From the NCBI RefSeq assembly GCF_008042125.1, contig NZ_RDBI01000016.1, forward strand, positions 4,640-49,621: 44,982 nucleotides of DNA. Direction: 5' to 3'. Below the pieces are notes generated by a model, which had not been told where the DNA came from, did not search any database, and worked only from the letters and a program-made list of their open reading frames with translations. This DNA is from Streptomyces sp. MS191 (GTDB lineage Bacteria; Actinomycetota; Actinomycetes; Streptomycetales; Streptomycetaceae). The stretch's first letter is position 1. Every line of letters starts with the position of its first letter. The position numbers were made by a program, and so were the translations under genes. Below, piece by piece: positions 35,970 to 44,897 of the stretch.

Positions 35970-36901
35970 TCAGGCCTTCGGGGCCACCTTCGAGAGACCG
36001 TTGATGATGCGGTCCATCGCGTCGCCGCCCGTCGGGTCCGTGAGGTTCGCCAGCATCTTCAGCGTGAACTTCATCAGGACCGGGTGGGTCAGGCCCCGCT
36101 GCGTCGCGATCTTCATGATCTTCGGATTGCCGATGATCTTCACGAAGGCGCGGCCCAGCGTGTAGTAGCCGCCGTAGGTGTCCTTCAGGATCTTCGGGTA
36201 GTTGTGCAGCGCGAGTTCGCGCTGGGCGGGGGTCGCCCGGGCGTGCGCCTGGACGATGACGTCGGCCGCGATCTGGCCCGACTCCATCGCGTAGGCGATG
36301 CCCTCTCCGTTGAACGGGTTGACCAGGCCGCCGGCGTCACCGACGAGCAGCAGGCCCTTGGTGTAGTGCGGCTGGCGGTTGAAGGCCATCGGGAGGGCGG
36401 CGCCGCGGATCGGCGTCGTCATGTTGTCCGGGGTGAAGCCCCAGTCCTCCGGCATGGAGGCGCACCAGGCCTTGAGGACCTCGCGCCAGTCCAGCTCCTT
36501 GAAGGCCGAGGAGGAGTTCAGGATGCCGAGGCCGACGTTGGACGTGCCGTCGCCCATGCCGAAGATCCAGCCGTAGCCGGGCAGGAGCCGGTCCTGCGGG
36601 CCGCGCCGGTCCCAGAGCTCCAGCCAGGACTCCAGGTAGCGTAGTCCGGGTACGAGGCGAGATCGGGCCAGTCGAGCTGGAGGCGCACGCCGCCGCCGAT
36701 GATCCGCAGCCCCTTGTTGCGCAGCCAGCCGGCCTCTTCGGAGATGTCGATGCCCATGGCGACCAGCTGCTTGGTGGCGCGCGGGGTGAGGCCGTCGCCG
36801 CAGACCTTCTCGCGGGGGAACGCGGTCTTCTCCAGCAGCAGGACGTCGAGTCCGGCCTTGGCGAGGTAGTAGGCGGTCGTGGAGCCGGCCGGGCCTGCCC
36901 C
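35970..36901 (-). pseudogene. Geranylgeranyl reductase family FAD protein, broken (menaquinone side-chain saturase type)
   Basis: Family members reduce prenyl double bonds of menaquinone or lipids using FAD. Here the N-terminal part (GAGPAGSTTAYYLAKAG... to DLASYPDY, frame ending at 36641) and the C-terminal part (YLESWLELWDRR... to VAPKA, frame beginning at 36638) lie in different frames, joined at 36639-36640. The sequence normally between them, roughly 85-100 residues including substrate-pocket strands, is missing. The N-terminal frame has a TAG at 36926-36928 and no start before GAGPAG; the first Rossmann strand (normally DVIVV) is replaced by unrelated sequence. Codons on both sides keep strong G/C bias, so the damage is recent or is an assembly error. 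Confidence 0.85.
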
Positions 36902-37015
36902 GGACGGCGTTGATACCGGCCCAGTCTATGGGGGCGCCCCGCGGCCCGACCGAGGGCCACCCCGCGAACGGGGCGGCCGGCGGCCAGGGGACCCGCGGGC
37001 CCGTCGCCGGGGGCG

Positions 37016-37711
37016 TCAGACGGTCTTGAAGCCCCGGTGCATCGCCACGATGCCGCCGCTCAGGTTGCGCCAGGCGACCTTCGACCAGCCGGCCTTCTGC
37101 AGCAGGCCCGCGAGGGTCGGCTGGTCCGGCCAGGACTGGATGGACTCGGCGAGGTACACGTAGGCGTCCGGGTTGGACGAGACCGCGCGGGCCACCGGCG
37201 GCAGCGCCCGCATCAGGTACTCCTCGTAGACCGTGCGGAACGGCGCCCACGTCGGGTGGGAGAACTCGCAGATCACGACCCGGCCGCCGGGCTTCGTCAC
37301 GCGGTACAGCTCGCGCAGCGCCGCGTCCGTGTCCTGGATGTTGCGCAGACCGAAGGAGATCGTCACCGCGTCGAAGACGTCGTCGCGGAAGGGCAGGCGG
37401 GTGCCGTCACCTGCGGTCAGCGGCAGCCAGCCGTGCCGCTTCTTGCCCTCGCGCAGCATGCCGAGCGAGAAGTCGCAGGGCACGACGTACGCGCCGGTCG
37501 CCGCGAAGGGCAGCGACGAGGTGCCGGTACCGGCGGCCAGGTCCAGGATCCGCTGCGCCGGGCGGGCGTCGACCGCCTTGGCGACCTCCTTGCGCCAGCG
37601 CCGGTCCTGGCCGAGCGAGAGCACGTCGTTGGTCAGGTCGTAGTTCGCCGCCACGTCGTCGAACATCGAGGCGACTTCGTGCGGCTGCTTGTCCAGGGTT
37701 GCTCGCGTCAC
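37016..37711 (-). CDS. menG: Demethylmenaquinone methyltransferase
   Basis: This is the SAM-dependent C-methyltransferase (UbiE/MenG family) that performs the last step of menaquinone synthesis. Motifs are [12 protein letters not shown] (SAM binding), the family signature [19 protein letters not shown] and [18 protein letters not shown]. The start is GTG 37711 ([10 protein letters not shown]), the usual beginning of Streptomyces homologues; 231 residues. It lies 84 nt after the amidohydrolase-like gene and upstream of the reductase pseudogene, all on the minus strand, so the set may be one transcript. Confidence 0.95.
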   Translation of the reverse strand: MTRATLDKQPHEVASMFDDVAANYDLTNDVLSLGQDRRWRKEVAKAVDARPAQRILDLAAGTGTSSLPFAATGAYVVPCDFSLGMLREGKKRHGWLPLTAGDGTRLPFRDDVFDAVTISFGLRNIQDTDAALRELYRVTKPGGRVVICEFSHPTWAPFRTVYEEYLMRALPPVARAVSSNPDAYVYLAESIQSWPDQPTLAGLLQKAGWSKVAWRNLSGGIVAMHRGFKTV

Positions 37712-37795
37712 GCGGCCATTGTCGCAGCCCTGTGAATCCGTTCTCGAACCGCTTCGGCCTTTCGGGCACGGCACGGCTCTCGGAGGCGGCCGGAT

Positions 37796-38443
37796 TCAGC
37801 GGCGCCGGAAGACCAGCCGGCCGGCGAGCACGGTCGCGACGCAGGTCCCCGCGCCGCGGGCGGCGAGTTCGGCCTCGTCCCGCACGTCGAAGACGGCGAA
37901 GCCGGCGTCGACGCCCACGGGGCCCAGCGGTGTCAGGACCGCTTCCGCGAGGGGGCGGCCGTCCGCCAGCGGATCCAGCGACGGAGGACCCGGAGGCGCG
38001 TCGAAGCGCTGCTCCGTGCTCAGGCCCGCGCGCGCCACGGCGTCCACGACCGCGGGTCGCCACAGGTCGCCGGCCACCGCGACCGTCCCGTGCGCGAGCA
38101 TCCGCTGGACGCCCCGCCGGGCGCTCGCGCCCCAGCGGGCGTCAGTCATGCCCAGGGCGGCGAGGGCGCTCGCGCCCGTGATCGGCTCGGTGCCGAGTTC
38201 CGCGGCCTCGCGCGGGTCCGGGTGGTAGGCCCGCTCCAGGAGCTCGGGGCCGTACGGGTTCACCAGCCCCGGGGTCAGCAGGCCCGGCCAGCGCCGGGTC
38301 CGCGCGCCGGGGTGGGCGGCGGCGAGGTCCTCGTACGGGCCGATCGCGGCGATCAGCGAGCCCCGGACGACGACGGCCCCGCCCGGCACGGGCGCGTGGC
38401 CGCCGCCGGGCAGGACCAGGTCCGCCGCGTGGATCGTGAGCAC
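37796..38443 (-). CDS. Imidazolonepropionase/aminodeoxyfutalosine-deaminase-like protein lacking the metal site
   Basis: This 215-residue protein looks like the composite beta-domain of amidohydrolases (VLPGGGHAPVPGGAVVVRGSLIAAIGP at the start, AGFAVFDV...TCVATVLAGRLVF at the end) with a shortened middle. Where active enzymes have PGLVNxHxH, this one has TPGLVNPYGPELLERAY, so the metal-binding histidines are absent and deaminase activity is unlikely. The GTG start lies 7 nt after the mqnC stop, implying co-translation. Its place inside a menaquinone gene set suggests an accessory or structural role in the futalosine route. That role is an inference; the family is annotated but uncharacterised as far as I know. 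Confidence 0.75.
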   Translation of the reverse strand: MLTIHAADLVLPGGGHAPVPGGAVVVRGSLIAAIGPYEDLAAAHPGARTRRWPGLLTPGLVNPYGPELLERAYHPDPREAAELGTEPITGASALAALGMTDARWGASARRGVQRMLAHGTVAVAGDLWRPAVVDAVARAGLSTEQRFDAPPGPPSLDPLADGRPLAEAVLTPLGPVGVDAGFAVFDVRDEAELAARGAGTCVATVLAGRLVFRRR

Positions 38444-38450
38444 GGCCGCG

Positions 38451-39650
38451 TCAGGTGGCGGCGATGATCTGGAGCTCCGGGTGGGCCGTGCCGCCCTCCA
38501 GCGCCGTCGACGAGATGTGCGAGGCGACCCGCTCGTCGACCGGGTCGTTCGCCGGGTCGTCGTGCACGACCAGGTGCTCGTACGTCGTCGCCCGCTGGGC
38601 GGGGACCCGGCCGGCCTTGCGGATCAGGTCGATGATCTCCAGGCGGTTCGAGCGGTGCTTGGCGCCCGCCGAGGAGACCACGTTCTCCTCCAGCATGATC
38701 GAACCGAGGTCGTCCGCGCCGTAGTGCAGCGACAGCTGGCCGACCTCCTTGCCGACGGTCAGCCAGGATCCCTGGATGTGCGCGATGTTGTCCATGAACA
38801 GGCGCGCGATGGCGATCATCCGCAGGTACTCGAAGATCGTCGCCTGGGTCCGGCCCTTGAGGTGGTTGTTCTCGGGCTGGTACGTGTACGGGATGAAGGC
38901 CCGGAAGCCGCCCGTCCGGTCCTGCACGTCGCGGATCATCCGCAGGTGCTCGATGCGCTCGGCGTTCGTCTCGCCGGTGCCCATCAGCATCGTGGAGGTG
39001 GACTCCACGCCCAGGCCGTGCGCGATCTCCATGATCTCCAGCCACCGCTCGCCGCTCTCCTTGAGCGGGGCGATCGCCTTGCGGGGGCGGGCGGGCAGCA
39101 GCTCCGCGCCGGCACCGGCGAAGGAGTCGAGGCCGGCCGCGTGGATCCGGGTGATCGCCTCCTCGACGGAGACCCCGCTGATCCGGGCCATGTGCTCGAC
39201 CTCGGACGCGCCGAGGGAGTGGATGACCAGCTCCGGGAAGTCCTTCTTGATGGCGGAGAAGTGCTTCTCGTAGTACTCGACGCCGTAGTCCGGGTGGTGA
39301 CCGCCCTGGAACATGATCTGGGTGCCGCCGAGCTCCACCGTCTCCGCGCAGCGGCGCAGGATGTCGTCGAGGTCGCGGGTCCAGCCCTTGGCGGTGTCCT
39401 TGGGCGGTGCGTAGAAGGCGCAGAACTTGCACGCCGTGACGCACACGTTGGTGTAGTTGATGTTCCGCTCGACGATGTACGTGGCGATGTGCTCGGTACC
39501 CGCGTAGCGGCGGCGGCGCACGGCGTCGGCAGCCGCGCCCAGCGCGTGCAGCGGCGCCGAGCGGTAGAGGTCGAGCGCCTCCTCGGGGGTGATCCGGCCA
39601 CCCTCTGCGGCGCGGTCGAGGACGGACTGAAGGTCGGCCTTCTCGGTCAC
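38451..39650 (-). CDS. mqnC: Cyclic dehypoxanthinyl futalosine synthase
   Basis: This radical-SAM enzyme cyclises dehypoxanthinyl futalosine in the futalosine pathway to menaquinone. The [4Fe-4S]/SAM motif is CVTACKFC (Cys-x3-Cys-x2-Cys) after NINYTNV; GGHHPDYGVEYYEKHF and SWLTVGKEVGQLSLHYGADDLGS are family landmarks. The start is GTG 39650 (VTEKADLQSVLD), with AAGGGA 8 nt upstream; the longer frame would run into the promoter and the kinase gene's end. 399 residues. The S. coelicolor orthologue is SCO4550. It sits 59 nt downstream of the kinase gene. Confidence 0.95.
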   Translation of the reverse strand: MTEKADLQSVLDRAAEGGRITPEEALDLYRSAPLHALGAAADAVRRRRYAGTEHIATYIVERNINYTNVCVTACKFCAFYAPPKDTAKGWTRDLDDILRRCAETVELGGTQIMFQGGHHPDYGVEYYEKHFSAIKKDFPELVIHSLGASEVEHMARISGVSVEEAITRIHAAGLDSFAGAGAELLPARPRKAIAPLKESGERWLEIMEIAHGLGVESTSTMLMGTGETNAERIEHLRMIRDVQDRTGGFRAFIPYTYQPENNHLKGRTQATIFEYLRMIAIARLFMDNIAHIQGSWLTVGKEVGQLSLHYGADDLGSIMLEENVVSSAGAKHRSNRLEIIDLIRKAGRVPAQRATTYEHLVVHDDPANDPVDERVASHISSTALEGGTAHPELQIIAAT

Positions 39651-39709
39651 CGGGTGAGTCCCTTTCGGAGGGGTGCTGGTCGGACCGAACCAGCCTACGC
39701 CAGCGGTTC

Positions 39710-41380
39710 TCAGGACTTTCGCAGGGTGCCCGTCGGCTTCCCGGCGGCCTCCTCCTCGGAACGGTAGGCGAGGGTGCCGTCCTCGCCGAGCGTGAGGGTG
39801 AGGGACGAGGTCCCGCTGGTGCACAGGCCGGCCGTGCCCGGCCGGTCGGGGTCGGTCCGTTCGGTGATCCGCAGCTCGGTCGCGGAGGCGGAGGCCAGCT
39901 TCCCGATGCCGTGGCAGCGGACGGTGGTGCCGAGAAGGGTGATCTCGTGCGTGGTGCGCACCACGTCCTCGCCGGTCCGGCCCGCGGCGACGACGGCGGT
40001 GAAGTCCCCGTGCGGCGAGCCGTTGCGTTCGGTGGTCGGGCCGGTCCAGGTCCCGACGAAGGCGGCGGGCACGCTGCCGCTCCCCGCCGTGGCGGAGGGC
40101 GCGGCCGTGGTCGGCGCGGTCGCGGCCGGCGGGCTCGACGTGCTCCCGCCGGAGTCCGAGGCGCGGGGGTCGTCACGGCCGCCCGGCATCAGGTCGAAGA
40201 GGTACCCGGCGCCCAGGGTGACGGCGGCCAGCGCCCCGGCGACGGCGAGGGCGACCGAGCAGCTGACCCGTCGTCCCGCGGCGACGGACAGGGTGAGGCT
40301 CCGGCCCGTGCCCCCCTCGGGCCGCCCGCCGGGGCCCGGGGCTCCGCCGGTTCCGGGGGCGGTCGGGCCGCCGGCCCGGGGCGGTGGGACCTCACCCGTG
40401 CCGACCGGTTCGAAGGGCGGCCCGAACGTCCCGACGGACGGCGAGCTGAAGGGCACCGGGCCGGACAGACCCGCGTCCCGCGCGGCCGGTTCCAGTTCCA
40501 GGAGCCGTACGGCGGTCCTGCTGACCTCCTCCACCAGGGGGCCCGGCAGCCAGCCGCCCGCCACCAGCGACGCCGCGCCGCCGGGGGCGAGGACGGCCGC
40601 GGCCCGCGCCGGGGTCGGGCGGGCGGCCGGGTCCTTGGCCAGGCAGGCGCCGACCAGTTCGCGCAGTTCGCCGGTCAGCGCGCCCAGTTCGGGCTCCTCG
40701 TGGACGACCTTGTAGAGCAGGGCGGCCGAGGTGTCGCCGGAGAAGGGCGGGGCGCCGGTGGCCGCGTAGACGAGGACGGCGCCGAGCGAGAACACGTCGC
40801 CGGCGCCGGTGGTGCCCGTGCCGAGGATCTGCTCGGGCGCCATGTAGCCGGGCGAGCCGACGGAGACGCCGGTCGCGGTGAGCGAGGCCGTGCCTTCGGT
40901 GGCGCGGGCGATGCCGAAGTCGATGAGCCGGGGCCCGTCGAGGGTCAGGATCAGGTTGGAGGGCTTCACGTCGCGGTGCACCAGCCCGAGGGCGTGGACA
41001 CCGGACAACGCCTCGGCGAGGCCCGCGCCCAGGGTCCGCACGGTGTGCTCGGGCAGCGGGCCGAGCGTCTCGACGGCCCGGGCCAGGGTCGGACCGGCGA
41101 CGTAACCGCTGGCCACCCAGGGCACGGCGGCCTCGGTGTCGGCGTCCAGGACCGGCGCGGTCCAGGCTCCGCCGACCCGGCGCGCGGCCTCGACCTCGCG
41201 CCGGAACCGGGCCCTGAACTGCTCGTCCAGCGCGAAGTGCGGGTGCACGACCTTCACGGCGACGGTCCGGCCACCCGCGTTCCGGGCGAGGTAGACGCGC
41301 CCCATGCCGCCGGCGCCGAGTCTGCCGAGGAGACGGTAGGCCCCGATGGTCGTCGGTTCCCCTGCTTCGAGCGGCTGCAT
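39710..41380 (-). CDS. Membrane Ser/Thr protein kinase (PknB type)
   Basis: This is a 556-residue Hanks-type kinase. The cytoplasmic domain (about 1-270) has the glycine loop GRLGAGGMGRVY, Lys43 in VAVKVV, HRDVKPSN, DFGIA and APEQ. A Pro/Gly-rich juxtamembrane stretch follows, then one transmembrane segment near residue 375 (SVALAVAGALAAVTLGAGYLF) and an extracellular Ser/Thr-rich linker with a small C-terminal domain (VGTWTGPTTERNG, TVRCHGIGKL) of unknown ligand. No PASTA repeats are present. GGGGA precedes the ATG. It is divergent from the esterase gene and may be co-transcribed with mqnC 59 nt downstream. Confidence 0.94.
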   Translation of the reverse strand: MQPLEAGEPTTIGAYRLLGRLGAGGMGRVYLARNAGGRTVAVKVVHPHFALDEQFRARFRREVEAARRVGGAWTAPVLDADTEAAVPWVASGYVAGPTLARAVETLGPLPEHTVRTLGAGLAEALSGVHALGLVHRDVKPSNLILTLDGPRLIDFGIARATEGTASLTATGVSVGSPGYMAPEQILGTGTTGAGDVFSLGAVLVYAATGAPPFSGDTSAALLYKVVHEEPELGALTGELRELVGACLAKDPAARPTPARAAAVLAPGGAASLVAGGWLPGPLVEEVSRTAVRLLELEPAARDAGLSGPVPFSSPSVGTFGPPFEPVGTGEVPPPRAGGPTAPGTGGAPGPGGRPEGGTGRSLTLSVAAGRRVSCSVALAVAGALAAVTLGAGYLFDLMPGGRDDPRASDSGGSTSSPPAATAPTTAAPSATAGSGSVPAAFVGTWTGPTTERNGSPHGDFTAVVAAGRTGEDVVRTTHEITLLGTTVRCHGIGKLASASATELRITERTDPDRPGTAGLCTSGTSSLTLTLGEDGTLAYRSEEEAAGKPTGTLRKS

Positions 41381-41529
41381 GCTTCCCCTTCTAGCAGCGC
41401 GGAGCTCCCCGTGGGCCGGTTCGTGAGGATTCGCGGCCCCGCCGAGCCAACCGAAGGGGCGTCAGGCCCCTCCTCCTTCTCGTCAACCCCTTGATACCCG
41501 TCGTGTCCGAAAGCACCCGGAGTCGCTCC

Positions 41530-42573
41530 ATGAAACGCCTGCCCAGGATCCTCGCCGCCGCCCTCGCGCTCGGCTCCGTCGCCGCGCTGGTCACCGGCTG
41601 CTCCGAGGAGGAGGCCCCGCTGACGTTCGACACCCCGAGGGCCTCGGCCGGGAGTGCCGGGCGGGCCGGCGAGACCGGTGGGCGGCGGCCCGTGCACGCC
41701 CGCGGGCCCGAGACCGTCTTCCCCACCGGCCCCAGGGCGATCTTCACCACGGCCAACACCCTGGACGACGGCACCAAGGTGGGCGTCACCACGCTCCGGG
41801 GCGAGAAGTCCGGTTTCACGGGCAAGGTGTGGGTGTGGGCGCCCCAGCAGTATTTCGACCCGAAGTACGCGGAGAGCGGCTTCCCGGTCCTCGTCGCCCT
41901 GCCGGGAGGAAAGGGCTATCCGGTGAATTACTGGATGGGTGGGGACCTCAAACTCCAGCAGCGCATCAGCGCGTGGTCGCGGGAGGGAAAGAGCCTGCCG
42001 TTCATCGTCGTGATGCCGGTTCTCAACCCGGACGCCAAGTTCTACTACGACGGCAGCGATATTCCGGGTCAGCCGCGAATGGGCACCTGGCTGACCGAGG
42101 ACGTGCCGGATTTCGTGCGGGCGAATTTCCGCACCTTCAAGTCCCGTGACGGCTGGGGGTTCATGGGGTCGTCCTCGGGTGCCTTCGTCGGACTCAAGTC
42201 GGTGCTCCAGCACCCGGACAAGTTCAAGGCCGTCATCGCCTCGGGGCCCGACACGGTCCCCGATTCACCGCTGTGGGCCGGGCACGAGGCCGAACGCCAG
42301 GCGAACAACCCGGAGAAGCTCGCCCGGGCGCTCGGCGCGAAGCCGGACACCCGGGCGAACGAGACCTACCTCGCGTTCCAGATCGGGACCAAGGAGTCGG
42401 GGATGGCCCGGCTGAAGGCGTTCATGAAGAACTACACCAAGGGCCCGGTGAAGTCCCGCCTCCAGGTGATCCAGGACGGCGGGCACGACGCCAGGAGCTA
42501 CATGCGGGGCATGGACGAGGGCTCGATGGAGTGGATCAGCCGCCACATGCAGGGCCCGGTCGCCGCCCCGTAG
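41530..42573 (+). CDS. Putative esterase lipoprotein (alpha/beta hydrolase, esterase D/Ag85-like)
   Basis: The start ATG 41530 has CGGAG 7 nt upstream and gives a lipoprotein signal (MKRLPRILAAALALG) with lipobox LVTGC at about residues 20-24. The hydrolase domain shows VWVWAPQQYFDP, an oxyanion region PVLVALPGGKG, the nucleophile elbow GSSSGAF, and a late His in DGGHDARSY, like the mycolyltransferase/esterase D superfamily. It is probably attached to the outer membrane face, acting on an ester or acyl group of unknown nature. 347 residues. It ends 44 nt from the converging mqnA stop, with a palindrome between. Confidence 0.88.
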   Translation: MKRLPRILAAALALGSVAALVTGCSEEEAPLTFDTPRASAGSAGRAGETGGRRPVHARGPETVFPTGPRAIFTTANTLDDGTKVGVTTLRGEKSGFTGKVWVWAPQQYFDPKYAESGFPVLVALPGGKGYPVNYWMGGDLKLQQRISAWSREGKSLPFIVVMPVLNPDAKFYYDGSDIPGQPRMGTWLTEDVPDFVRANFRTFKSRDGWGFMGSSSGAFVGLKSVLQHPDKFKAVIASGPDTVPDSPLWAGHEAERQANNPEKLARALGAKPDTRANETYLAFQIGTKESGMARLKAFMKNYTKGPVKSRLQVIQDGGHDARSYMRGMDEGSMEWISRHMQGPVAAP

Positions 42574-42598
42574 GCCGTGCCCGGACGCGTCCCGGAGC

Positions 42599-42612
42599 GG
42601 CGGCCGGCCGCC
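42599..42612. terminator. Short GC palindrome between esterase gene and mqnA
   Basis: GGCGGCCGGCCGCC is a perfect 14-nt palindrome in the 44-nt gap between two converging genes. It may help termination, but the hairpin would be short and has no loop until its centre opens. Confidence 0.35.
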
Positions 42613-42617
42613 CCGGG

Positions 42618-43493
<876 letters not shown>

Positions 43494-43649
43494 CTAGACC
43501 CGTCTCGCACGTCGGACATCGCCGGGGCGCGCGTCAGCACGCCGTCGCACGTCAAACGTGTGGGTGACGTGATCTTTCCCTCTAGTGCGCCGCACACCCT
43601 GCGTGCTACGCTCCTCGCAAGTTGCAGTTTGGTTTCCCTTGCAGTACAG

Positions 43650-43677
43650 AGCCTGCGGAGCATGTGACCCGCAGGCT
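43650..43677 (+). promoter_or_regulatory. Terminator-like hairpin in the leader of the cold-shock gene
   Basis: A perfect 9-bp stem (AGCCTGCGG with CCGCAGGCT) and 10-nt loop are followed by TTTTGTAGTTTT. The hairpin lies about 66 nt before the cold-shock start codon, on the coding strand, with no plus-strand gene close upstream that it could serve. It therefore looks like a leader attenuator or RNA structure that affects expression. The promoter is presumably near 43585-43615 but is not well defined. Confidence 0.55.
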
Positions 43678-43742
43678 TTTGTAGTTTTCAGACTTCTTTG
43701 CAGGTTCTGGAGCAGGGCAACCCTTTGGCCCAAGGAGGGCTT

Positions 43743-43946
43743 ATGGCTACCGGAACCGTCAAGTGGTTCAACGCTGAAAAGGGCTTCGGCTTCATCGCCC
43801 AGGACGGCGGCGGCCCGGATGTCTTCGTCCACTACTCCGCGATCAACGCGTCCGGGTTCCGCTCCCTCGAGGAGAACCAGGTCGTGAACTTCGACGTCAC
43901 GCAGGGTCCGAAGGGCCCGCAGGCGGAGAACGTCACCCCGGCCTAA
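43743..43946 (+). CDS. Cold-shock domain protein (CspA/ScoF family)
   Basis: This 67-residue single-stranded nucleic-acid-binding protein acts as an RNA chaperone at low temperature or in general. RNP1 is KGFGFIAQD and RNP2 is [21 protein letters not shown] is the usual beginning. AAGGAGG precedes the ATG at an ideal distance. The stop is TAA, common in highly expressed genes. The transcript carries a hairpin leader and ends in the hairpin at 43989. It is adjacent to mqnA, as SCO4505 is in S. coelicolor. Confidence 0.97.
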   Translation: MATGTVKWFNAEKGFGFIAQDGGGPDVFVHYSAINASGFRSLEENQVVNFDVTQGPKGPQAENVTPA

Positions 43947-43988
43947 GTTGCCCGGGTCGGCGATCGCGCACGGCTAGAGAAGTACCCA

Positions 43989-44029
43989 AGGAGCCCCGCT
44001 CCGTGTCCTCGGGCACGAGCGGGGCTCCT
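43989..44029. terminator. Bidirectional terminator between the cold-shock and M23 genes
   Basis: A 12-bp stem (AGGAGCCCCGCT with AGCGGGGCTCCT) continues into an inner CGTG/CACG pairing and is followed by CTGCCTTT. It sits 43 nt after the cold-shock stop and 25 nt beyond the stop of the converging M23 gene. Confidence 0.85.
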
Positions 44030-44054
44030 GCCTTTCGGCAGACGGATCCCGGTG

Positions 44055-44897
44055 TCAGCAGTTGGGGATGACGGTGCCGTTGTTGTCGCGGGCCTCGTCG
44101 TTGCCCCAGCGGGAGAGGTAGTACGCGGAGACGTACGCGCCCCGGCCGTTCTTGCCGGCGTAGACCGTGTCCAGGTCGGTCCGCAGCCACCAGTGGTTGT
44201 AGTTGCCGGAGGCGTCCCTGATCTCCTGGCCCCAGACCTTGCAGTAGACGTAGTTCGTGCCCGCGTTCAGCACGCCCTGGGCGTCGGCCGTGTTCGCCTG
44301 GGCGTAGCCCGTGGCGTTGGCGAAGGTGTCGACCCAGTACGTGCCACCGCCTCCCGAGCAGCCGTTGTCGCTGGTCAGGTGCCTGGATCCGTACGAGCCG
44401 GGATAGGGCGCGAGGGAGGCGCCGTTGATCGCGATCGGCTGGCCCACGCCGTTGTAGAGCTGCTCGTAGTGGATGTGGGCGCCGGAGCTGTTGCCGGTGG
44501 AGCCGGTGGTGCCGACCTGCTGGCCCTGGCTCACCCAGGCCCCGTTCGCGACGGAGTAGGCGCTGAGGTGGAAGTAGTACGTCTTCCAGCCGCCGCCGTG
44601 GTCGATCACGATGTAGTTGCCCGCGCCGCTGGGCTGCGAGTGGCGGGTGGCCGTGCCGGACGCCGAGGCGAGGACCGGGGTGCCCGCGGTCGTCCCGCCG
44701 TCCGACCTGACGAAGTCGAGCGCCTGCCGCACCTCGGCGGAGTGGTGGCTGTAGGTCCACTTCTGGCCGCAGGGGAAGGGCGCCTTGAAGACGGGGGCCG
44801 CGTGGGCGGTCCCGGCGGTGAGGGCGGTGAGCAGTCCGGCGAGCAGGGTGAGCAGGGTGCCGGCCAGGGTGATCCGTAAGGTGCGAGGGGAACGCAT
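44055..44897 (-). CDS. Secreted M23 zinc metallopeptidase (lysostaphin-like)
   Basis: This exported cell-wall endopeptidase of 280 residues has a Sec signal (MRSPRTLRITLAGTLL, cleavage at AHAAP). The M23 domain (about 60-165) has metal-binding Asp in LDFVRSDGG and His in AHIHYEQ. TYYFHLS is also conserved. A C-terminal domain of about 100 residues (WVDTFANATGYAQ, NYVYCKVWG, DTVYAGKNGRGAYVS, with paired Cys) resembles secreted binding modules of actinobacterial lytic enzymes. The start is ATG 44897, with a CCGGAGGACGG region upstream. Its 5' end takes part in the inverted repeat that closes the window. Confidence 0.92.
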   Translation of the reverse strand: MRSPRTLRITLAGTLLTLLAGLLTALTAGTAHAAPVFKAPFPCGQKWTYSHHSAEVRQALDFVRSDGGTTAGTPVLASASGTATRHSQPSGAGNYIVIDHGGGWKTYYFHLSAYSVANGAWVSQGQQVGTTGSTGNSSGAHIHYEQLYNGVGQPIAINGASLAPYPGSYGSRHLTSDNGCSGGGGTYWVDTFANATGYAQANTADAQGVLNAGTNYVYCKVWGQEIRDASGNYNHWWLRTDLDTVYAGKNGRGAYVSAYYLSRWGNDEARDNNGTVIPNC

